A DNA stretch of 6,680 nucleotides from positions 1 through 6,680 of the forward strand of contig JAFYQC010000230.1 of the NCBI GenBank assembly GCA_017547265.1. Direction: 5' to 3'. The notes under the pieces were generated by a model that did no database searches, had not been told where the DNA came from, and saw only the letters and a list, made by a program, of their open reading frames with translations. A program made the position numbers and the translations under genes. The DNA is from Kiritimatiellia bacterium. GTDB lineage: Bacteria > Verrucomicrobiota > Kiritimatiellia > RFP12 > UBA1067. This document shows positions 1 through 5,616 of this stretch, piece by piece. Each line of letters starts with the position of its first letter. The first letter of the stretch is position 1.

Positions 1-3000
1 CCGAAGAGCACGCTCCTGCACCTGCGGCCGAAGAGCCCGCAGCAGAGGAACCTGCGGCCGAAGAGCCTGCTCCTGCACCTGCGGCTGAAGAGCCCGCACC
101 TGCGGCCGAAGAGCCTGCTCCTGCACCTGCGGCCGAAGAGCCCGCACCTGCAGCCGAAACTCCTGCTGAGCCCGAGAAGAAGGTTGATGATGCGCTCGGC
201 CTCCTTGATGAGCTTTCCGCTGAAGAGTCTGACAAGACCGAGACTCCTGCACCTGCAGCCGAAGAGCCTGCGGCCGAGACTTCTTCCCCTGTAGCGGCTA
301 AGGCCGCTGCCGCCAATAGGAAGGACGGCAAACTCATCGACGAGATTGTGACGACTGAGAAACTGCGCCGCGAGGCGATGGATGTCCAGGCCATGCGCGA
401 AATCCGCGAGGCAAAGGAAGCCATGGCGGCCGGTGAGTATGTCGAAGCTGTTCGCCACTACGGCATCGCAGTCAAGCTCCTTAATGACAGCCCCACGGCG
501 ATGCGCTACAAGAGCGAGTGCACCGAGGGCATTGCCGAAGGTCTTTACAGGGCCGCCATCGAGGAAGAGCGCACCGGTCGTCGTGCACGTGCGATCAAGT
601 ATATGGAGAAGGCCGTCGATCTCCGTCACCCGAAGGCACGCCGCCAGCTCGAGGCTTGGCTCAATGCCGAGGATCCCGACGCCCACAAGACGGACGTCTC
701 CGAGATTCAGCACCGCCGCAACGAGACCGACTACAAGGCCCGTCGCGAGACCGAGCGCCGTCACTTGAAGCGCGCCCGCCAGCTTCTCGCGCAGCGCGAG
801 CTTGACCGCGCCCTTGACGAATGCGAACTCGTTCTCGTAAAGGACCCCTACAACCAGGAGGCGATACGACTCAGGGACTCCATCGTCCGCAAGAGCGACG
901 TCATCCTCAAGCAGGAGCGTGATGTGGCGCGCGAGAAGTGGATGGCCGACGTCGACAAGGCGTGGCGTCCGCCCTATGCCATCAACGCCACCGGCCGCGA
1001 AGAGGAAAAGGGCACCACGATCAAGACGAAGCCCGACTCCAACGGCGAGCGCACGGTTGAGCAGACGATCATCCAGCGAATGAAGGAAATGCGCCTCCCC
1101 GCGATTTCGTTCAAGCCGCCGGCAACGATCATCGACGCCGTCGAGTACTTCCGCGGCGCGTCCAAGGACTTCGACCGTCCTGAGATCCCGCTTGAGCAGC
1201 GCGGCTTCAACTTCGTCCTCAGTACGCCCGAGGCTGTCCGCATGAAGACGGCTGCGGCGTCGAGCGAGGACGCCGATGACTTCTCCGATACTGGTTCGGA
1301 AGACGCTGCTGAGGGTGGTGGCCCGCTTGGCGTGCCTGTCATCCCGATGATCACGGCGAGCGACATCACGTTCTACGAGGCCTTGAAGCTTGTCTGCGAG
1401 TCCGTCGATTACAAGTTCTCCGTGCAGGGGCCGATCGTCAAGGTCATGCACAAGGACATGTCTACTGAAGAACTCATCACGCGTTCGTTCCCGGTTCTCT
1501 CGTCCTTCACCGAGAAGATGGGCAGCGCCAAGGAGGACATCACTACGATGCGCGCCAGCGGCAGCGGCTTCGGCGGCAGCTCGCGCAAGAACGACGAAGG
1601 CGAGGAAAACGAAGAGCGTGACTGGAAGGAGTTCTTCTCGCTCCTCGGCGTGAAGTGGCCCGAGGGCAGCTCGATCTTCTACGTGAAGACGGTCGGCCGC
1701 CTCTTCGTCAAGAACACGCAGGACAACCTCGCGGAGTTCGAGAACGTCCTCGCCCAGCTCAACCAGCAGGTCACGCTCGTCGAAATCGAGACGAGGTTCA
1801 TCGAGGTCTGCCAGGACGACCTGAACTCGCTCGGTTTCGAGTGGATTCTCAACAGCGACTATACGCTTGGCCTCAACAGGCATCTCGCCAGGGCCCTAGG
1901 CATACGCGACGGTGCGTATAGCTCCGAAGTTGGTACCCGTTGGCCTGCGGAAAGCGCGAAGCCACGTTATTGGGGGTCCACTACAACGACTGGCTCTGGT
2001 AGCGGCGGCGGAAGTGCAGGCAGTGAGCCAAGCGGTGGCAATCCCACGACAAATGCCGGCGGCGGCACTTCTGGCTCGGGATCTACGACTGTGACTACCA
2101 CGTCTCTTATTCCTCCTGCCGTTAGCGGCGGTACCGGTGCGACTTCCTGGAAGCACTGGAGCTCGGGGAAGAGGAACCCCTGGCAGAACCGCAGCAGCCG
2201 CAATGTTGGCATAGATGGTTTTGGCGACGAGTATTCGACCGGCCAGCGCTATCTCTCGACGCTTAACAACCACATCTCCGGCGAATCCAAGTCGACGAAC
2301 GACCAGTTCATGAGGTTGAATGCATTCCTCGGCTCGGCAGACCTCTCGATGATTCTCCACATGCTTTCGCAGCGGAGCGACACCGATCTCCTCTCTGCGC
2401 CGAAGGTGCTGACGCGTCCTGGCGAAGAGGCCGTCATGAAGGTCGTCACGGAGTACATCTACCCGACCGACTACGACGTGCAGCTCCAGTCGAGCTCGTC
2501 GGGAAGCGGTGGTAGCTATGGTGGCGGTTCGCAGTCTGCGATTCTCGCCGTCGTCGAGCCCCAGAGCTTCACGATGCGTGAAGTCGGCGTCATCCTCCAG
2601 GTCACTCCGTCTCTGACTGACGACGGCAACGTTGTTGACCTCGAGCTCAACACTCAGGTCGTCGACGAGCCGACTTGGAAGAACTACGGCATGAAGATTC
2701 CGTTCACGGGCAATTCCTCGCAGATGCAGAACTTCATGGGCATTGGCGACATCCTGACGGGTCTTTCCGAGGTGCTCACGACGCTCGGCACTGGCATCAG
2801 CGATGCTATGAAGGCCGACTTCGCGAATACTGCGGTCAACTCGGCAACCAAGGCTCTCGACAATCTCACGGCGACTGGCAACGACAACATGACCTACTAC
2901 GATGCCCCGATGGAGCAGCCGTTCTTCCATGTCCGCTCCGTCGACTCGAAGGTTTCCGTCTATCCTGGCGCGACGATCGTCATGGGCGGTCTCATCACCG

Positions 3001-3230
3001 AGGCCCGCAAGGCGATGGACGACAAGATTCCGTTCCTCGGCGACATCCCGTTCATTGGCCGCCTCTTCCGCAGCCATTCCGAGCAGACGTCAAAGCGCAA
3101 CCTCCTCATCTTCGTCACGACCCGTATCGTCGACGGACGCGGGCGCGAGATGCACAAGGACGGCCTCGAGCTCAACGAGCAGCCGGGTGGCGACGAAGTG
3201 AAGGCCGCGCCTGAACCGGCGGCAAACTAA
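1..3230 (+). CDS. Secretin-family outer-membrane channel protein with N-terminal TPR-like region (5' end outside window)
   Basis: Secretins form the multimeric outer-membrane pore of type II secretion or type IV pilus systems. The frame is open from the first full codon at 3 to TAA at 3228-3230, giving 1,075 residues. Counting from that codon: residues 1-115 are Pro/Ala/Glu-rich; about 120-320 hold TPR-like helical pairs (AKEAMAAGEYVEAVRHYGIA, ARQLLAQRELDRALDECELV); about 355-490 resemble a secretin N-domain, with TFYEALKLVCESVDYKFSV; VEIETRFIEV near 588 opens the secretin core. The C-terminus is classic: LLSAPKVLT, REVGVILQVTPSL, IVMGGLI, then KIPFLGDIPFIGRLFRS and LLIFVTTRIV. A Gly/Ser/Thr-rich insert (about 1978-2150) and a roughly 75-residue insert (about 2695-2925) interrupt the core. 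A GTG at 348 is in frame, but it has no Shine-Dalgarno sequence and uninterrupted coding precedes it, so the true start and any signal peptide lie upstream. Whether it serves secretion or pili cannot be told here. Confidence 0.88.
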   Translation, partial: EEHAPAPAAEEPAAEEPAAEEPAPAPAAEEPAPAAEEPAPAPAAEEPAPAAETPAEPEKKVDDALGLLDELSAEESDKTETPAPAAEEPAAETSSPVAAKAAAANRKDGKLIDEIVTTEKLRREAMDVQAMREIREAKEAMAAGEYVEAVRHYGIAVKLLNDSPTAMRYKSECTEGIAEGLYRAAIEEERTGRRARAIKYMEKAVDLRHPKARRQLEAWLNAEDPDAHKTDVSEIQHRRNETDYKARRETERRHLKRARQLLAQRELDRALDECELVLVKDPYNQEAIRLRDSIVRKSDVILKQERDVAREKWMADVDKAWRPPYAINATGREEEKGTTIKTKPDSNGERTVEQTIIQRMKEMRLPAISFKPPATIIDAVEYFRGASKDFDRPEIPLEQRGFNFVLSTPEAVRMKTAAASSEDADDFSDTGSEDAAEGGGPLGVPVIPMITASDITFYEALKLVCESVDYKFSVQGPIVKVMHKDMSTEELITRSFPVLSSFTEKMGSAKEDITTMRASGSGFGGSSRKNDEGEENEERDWKEFFSLLGVKWPEGSSIFYVKTVGRLFVKNTQDNLAEFENVLAQLNQQVTLVEIETRFIEVCQDDLNSLGFEWILNSDYTLGLNRHLARALGIRDGAYSSEVGTRWPAESAKPRYWGSTTTTGSGSGGGSAGSEPSGGNPTTNAGGGTSGSGSTTVTTTSLIPPAVSGGTGATSWKHWSSGKRNPWQNRSSRNVGIDGFGDEYSTGQRYLSTLNNHISGESKSTNDQFMRLNAFLGSADLSMILHMLSQRSDTDLLSAPKVLTRPGEEAVMKVVTEYIYPTDYDVQLQSSSSGSGGSYGGGSQSAILAVVEPQSFTMREVGVILQVTPSLTDDGNVVDLELNTQVVDEPTWKNYGMKIPFTGNSSQMQNFMGIGDILTGLSEVLTTLGTGISDAMKADFANTAVNSATKALDNLTATGNDNMTYYDAPMEQPFFHVRSVDSKVSVYPGATIVMGGLITEARKAMDDKIPFLGDIPFIGRLFRSHSEQTSKRNLLIFVTTRIVDGRGREMHKDGLELNEQPGGDEVKAAPEPAAN
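3..155 (+). repeat. Pro/Ala/Glu-encoding tandem repeat in the secretin N-terminal region
   Basis: Two 48-bp units at 60-107 and 108-155 each encode EEPAPAPAAEEPAPAA. They differ at only two bases, both silent changes in Ala codons. A partial, more diverged unit lies at 3-41. The period is a multiple of three, so changes in copy number keep the frame. The encoded segment is acidic, proline-rich and probably disordered; a flexible periplasmic linker or wall-spanning spacer is a reasonable inference. The array may continue upstream of the window. A related but diverged Pro/Ala/Glu stretch recurs at about 243-273. Confidence 0.85.
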
Positions 3231-3237
3231 AAGGACA

Positions 3238-3804
3238 ATGAAAGTCGCACTAACGGGAGGGATTGCCTGTGGCAAATCCCTCCTTTCCAACTTTTTGAGA
3301 GAGCTCGGCGTTGAAACCATCGACGCCGACGATGTCGTTCACGAACTTATTCCAGACCCAGCCGAGCGCCGGCGCATTGCTGCCGAGGTGTTTGCCGACC
3401 CTGAGAAGCGCCGCGCCCTCGAGGCGAAGATACACCCGTTGGTGAAGGAGAGGATCGACAGGTGGTTTGAGGGGTTAGGGGTCAGGGGTCAGGAGTCAGG
3501 TGTCAGGAGTCGGGCGAGAGTAAAAATTGCCATTATCCCACTTTTATTCGAGGCACACTGGGAGAAAAATTTTGATATAATATGCTGCGTCGTCTCCTCT
3601 CGGGAGAAGCAAATCGAACGGATGATGACGACACGGGGGATGACGCTTGCGGAAGCCGAGGCACGACTCGCAGCGCAGATGCCGGTTGAGGAAAAGGCCA
3701 GGCGTTCGCAGTATGTCATCCATAACGACGGCACAGCCGAGGATCTTCGAGCAGAGGCACAAAAGCTCGTCGACACTCTCTGCGCCTCTGCGTCTCTGCG
3801 TTAA
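3238..3804 (+). CDS. coaE: Dephospho-CoA kinase
   Basis: CoaE phosphorylates the 3'-hydroxyl of dephospho-CoA with ATP, the last step of coenzyme A synthesis, in the cytoplasm. The 188-residue product has the P-loop GGIACGKS (7-14), the IDAD motif (28-31), FADPEKRRALEAKIHP (52-67), PLLFE (101-105) and the C-terminal ARLAAQMPVEEKARRSQYVI with IHNDGT (161-166), all typical of the family. ATG 3238 follows the secretin stop by 7 bp, and an AAGGA at 3231-3235 sits close upstream, suggesting an operon or translational coupling. Three oddities are visible. Residues 79-92 are encoded by a 42-bp heptamer array. The last eight residues (LCASASLR) are encoded by an octamer array. About 22 residues usually found between the DAD motif and the FADP segment are absent, compared with E. 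coli CoaE from memory. Catalytic motifs are intact, so function is likely. Confidence 0.93.
   Translation: MKVALTGGIACGKSLLSNFLRELGVETIDADDVVHELIPDPAERRRIAAEVFADPEKRRALEAKIHPLVKERIDRWFEGLGVRGQESGVRSRARVKIAIIPLLFEAHWEKNFDIICCVVSSREKQIERMMTTRGMTLAEAEARLAAQMPVEEKARRSQYVIHNDGTAEDLRAEAQKLVDTLCASASLR
3472..3513 (+). repeat. Heptamer array inserted in frame in coaE
   Basis: Six consecutive 7-bp units: GGGTTAG, GGGTCAG, GGGTCAG, GAGTCAG, GTGTCAG, GAGTCGG. Total length is 42 bp, exactly 14 codons (79-92 of coaE), beginning on a codon boundary and encoding GLGVRGQESGVRSR. The array lies between the helix ending DRWFE and the strand ARVKIAIIPLLFE, a place where other CoaE proteins have a short turn. 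The reverse complement (CTGACCC, CTGACTC) is the unit of the array between coaE and rho. Confidence 0.9.
3778..3801 (+). repeat. Octamer array forming the 3' end of coaE
   Basis: Three consecutive 8-bp units, CTCTGCGC, CTCTGCGT and CTCTGCGT, occupy exactly the last eight sense codons of coaE (LCASASLR). The TAA stop begins at the next base. Similar CTCTGCGYCTCTGCG strings are, as I recall, dispersed in several unrelated bacterial genomes, so this is likely a mobile or expanding simple repeat that overwrote the original coaE terminus rather than conserved coding sequence. Confidence 0.75.
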
Positions 3805-3812
3805 AATCAATT

Positions 3813-3950
3813 CTCCAACTCTAAACTCTAAACTCTGACTCCTGACTCCTAATCTCCAACTCCAACTCCTGACTACTGACCCCTGACTACTGACCCCTAA
3901 CCCCTGATCCCTGACCCCTAAACTCCAACTCCAACTCTGAACTCCAACTC
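3813..3950 (+). repeat. Degenerate heptamer array filling the coaE-rho spacer
   Basis: Almost the whole spacer is built from 6-7-bp units. The cleanest run is 3869-3917: CTGACTA, CTGACCC, CTGACTA, CTGACCC, CTAACCC, CTGATCC, CTGACCC. Two CTGACTC units lie at 3835-3848. The flanks (3813-3834 and 3918-3950) are more diverged CTAAACT, CCAACTC and CAACTC units. The strand is strongly C-rich and G-poor. No intrinsic terminator, clear -35/-10 pair or Shine-Dalgarno sequence is visible in it; it ends four bases before the rho ATG. It resembles the short tandemly repeated sequences of cyanobacteria in style, without claimed homology. Confidence 0.88.
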
Positions 3951-3954
3951 ATTT

Positions 3955-5514
3955 ATGTCAGAAGAACTCGATGTGTTTGCGAGCGCCGTCACCAAGAGCG
4001 CCGCGCCGAAACCCCAGCAACCCCAGCCGCAGCAGCAGGGCGGCGGCAACAACAATGGCCAGAAAAAGCGGTTCCACAACCGCGGCGGCAAGAACTTCAA
4101 CCGTGGCGGCGGCAAGCCGAACAATTCGCCGATCCGCGGCGCGAACGGCGAGGAGAGCGTAAACCCGCTTCTCAACGCCCCGCTTCCGACCGAGCAGCGC
4201 ACGCAGGAGGCCGATGTCCCCGCAAATCCTAACCGCAACCCCGATCTCCCCGAGTATCGCCTTGCCGATATCCAGACATGGCCTGCGCCAACGATAGTCG
4301 AACGCATGATGCCTGGTGCAGATCCCGAGGAACTCGGCACCTACCGCAAGCACGAACTCATCTTCGCCGCAATCAGGATGTACCTCGCGAACGGCGGCGC
4401 GGTTCTTGCCTCCGGCTGCCTTGAGATCGTCCGCGAAGGACACGGCTTCTTGAGGTCCGCGAAGAACAACTTCCTCGCGTACCCTGAGGACGTTTTCGTC
4501 ACGCAGCAGCAGATCCGCCGCCATGCGCTCAGGACGGGCGACATAGTGGAAGGCCCGATCCGTGATCCGCGCGATCGCGACCGCTTCTTCTGCCTCGGCA
4601 ACGTCGCGACGGTCAACGGCAAGGAACCGTCTGTCGCCGCGCGCGTAATTCACTTCGAGAACCTGACCGCGACATTCCCGACGCGGCGCATCATCCTCGA
4701 GACCGATCCCAAGGAGTTCTCGACGCGCGTCGTCGACCTCTTCACGCCGATTGGCTTCGGCCAGCGCGGTCTCATCATTGCGCCGCCGCGCGTCGGCAAG
4801 ACCGTTCTCCTCCAGAAGATGGCGAACGCGATTTCCAAGAACTATCCAGAGGCGATGCTCATCATCCTTCTCATCGACGAGCGTCCCGAGGAAGTTACCG
4901 ACATGCAGCGCAACACGAAGGCAATGGTGCTTTCGTCGACGTTCGACGAAGAGCCCCAGCACCACGTGAGCGTCACCGAGATGGTTCTCGAAATGTCGAA
5001 GCGCCAGGTCGAAAACGGACGCGACGTGATTATTCTCATGGACTCGCTGACGCGCATGGCGCGTGCCTACAACACGGTGCAGCCGCACTCCGGCAAGATT
5101 CTCACCGGCGGCGTTGACGCGCTTGCGATGCATAGGCCGAAGAGGTTCTTCGGCGCGGCGCGCAACATCGAAGGCGGCGGTTCGCTCACGATCATCGCGA
5201 CAGGTCTCGTCGACACGGGCTCCAGGATGGACGAGGTCATCTTCGAGGAGTTCAAGGGTACGGGCAACATGGAAATCGTCCTCGACCGCGGCCTTGCAGA
5301 CAAGCGAATCTACCCGGCGATCGACATCGACAAGTCCGGAACGCGCAAGGAAGACCTGCTGCTCGACCCGATGGAGCTCGAGAAGACGTGGGGTATGCGC
5401 CGCATCCTTTCCGACGCCGGTCCCGAGAGCGCGATGAAGTCTGTTTTGAACTCGCTGAAGAAGACGCAGTCCAATCCCGAGTTCCTTCTCGCGCTGGACC
5501 TCAAGAACCTTTAG
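3955..5514 (+). CDS. rho: Transcription termination factor Rho with Q/N/G-rich disordered leader
   Basis: Rho is a hexameric RNA-dependent ATPase that moves along nascent RNA and ends transcription. The product is 519 residues against 419 in E. coli. Residues 1 to about 95 are low-complexity, with a Gln/Asn/Gly run and two RGG triplets (43-45, 50-52); residues 14-65 hold ten Lys/Arg and no acidic residue. A Rho_N-like helical domain follows (about 97-148), then the RNA-binding cold-shock-like domain ([14 protein letters not shown] through [11 protein letters not shown]) and the ATPase domain. Visible ATPase motifs are P-loop APPRVGKT (276-283), [12 protein letters not shown] with the catalytic Glu309, Walker [14 protein letters not shown] (Asp363), [22 protein letters not shown], and Arg451 in [10 protein letters not shown] as the probable arginine finger. 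ATG 3955 is chosen because the frame is closely bounded upstream and the leader starts there; there is no Shine-Dalgarno sequence. The core is complete and should be active. Confidence 0.97.
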   Translation: MSEELDVFASAVTKSAAPKPQQPQPQQQGGGNNNGQKKRFHNRGGKNFNRGGGKPNNSPIRGANGEESVNPLLNAPLPTEQRTQEADVPANPNRNPDLPEYRLADIQTWPAPTIVERMMPGADPEELGTYRKHELIFAAIRMYLANGGAVLASGCLEIVREGHGFLRSAKNNFLAYPEDVFVTQQQIRRHALRTGDIVEGPIRDPRDRDRFFCLGNVATVNGKEPSVAARVIHFENLTATFPTRRIILETDPKEFSTRVVDLFTPIGFGQRGLIIAPPRVGKTVLLQKMANAISKNYPEAMLIILLIDERPEEVTDMQRNTKAMVLSSTFDEEPQHHVSVTEMVLEMSKRQVENGRDVIILMDSLTRMARAYNTVQPHSGKILTGGVDALAMHRPKRFFGAARNIEGGGSLTIIATGLVDTGSRMDEVIFEEFKGTGNMEIVLDRGLADKRIYPAIDIDKSGTRKEDLLLDPMELEKTWGMRRILSDAGPESAMKSVLNSLKKTQSNPEFLLALDLKNL

Positions 5515-5523
5515 AAGCAACGG

Positions 5524-5606
5524 TGGTAGGGGCGTCTCTCACCCCTCTAGCGACCGCTGACGCGGCTCGCTTCGCTCGGGGGATACGAGACGCCTGCGGA
5601 CTACCA
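5524..5606 (+). repeat. Palindromic element copy A (TGGTAGGGGCG family) between rho and uvrA
   Basis: This 83-bp element fills most of the 101-bp rho-uvrA spacer. Its outer ends are inverted: TGGTAG (5524-5529) with CTACCA (5601-5606), and GGCGTCTC (5531-5538) with GAGACGCC (5587-5594). Positions 5524-5600 match 6079-6155 of copy B inside uvrA at 75 of 77 bases. Copy A lacks 18 bp found near the right end of copy B. There is no T-run after the palindrome, so it does not look like a standard intrinsic terminator. No transposase or target-site duplication is visible. Confidence 0.88.
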
Positions 5607-5610
5607 GAAT

Positions 5611-5616
5611 AGGTGA
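5611..5616 (+). promoter_or_regulatory. Possible Shine-Dalgarno sequence bearing on the uvrA start
   Basis: AGGTGA lies just after palindromic copy A. It abuts or overlaps the ATG at 5616, too close to serve it, but is five bases from the in-frame GTG at 5622. If it is the ribosome binding site, UvrA starts at GTG 5622 as MAGNIEIINAKVHNL, two residues shorter. rho has no such site at all, so leaderless or SD-independent initiation at ATG 5616 also remains possible. Confidence 0.4.

Noticed and set aside
348..350. In-frame GTG as the secretin start
   Set aside because: No Shine-Dalgarno sequence precedes it and the same frame is open with coding character to the window edge.
1896..3077. A 393-codon minus-strand open frame opposite the secretin
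   Set aside because: Same shadow effect; the plus strand has clear secretin motifs over the same span.
3576..3581. TATAAT in coaE as a promoter for rho
   Set aside because: It lies in coding sequence for FDII in an AT-rich patch and has no matching -35 hexamer at the right distance; chance is likely.
3835..3917. Heptamer array as a CRISPR array
   Set aside because: Units are 7 bp, contiguous and have no spacers; no cas genes are present.
3958..5520. A 520-codon open frame on the minus strand opposite rho
   Set aside because: It is the antisense shadow of a strongly conserved rho in GC-rich DNA; its translation is Arg/Glu/Val-rich with no recognisable domain.
5524..5606. Copy A as the intrinsic terminator of rho
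   Set aside because: The palindrome has a long interior and no following T-run, and near-identical copies occur inside a coding gene.
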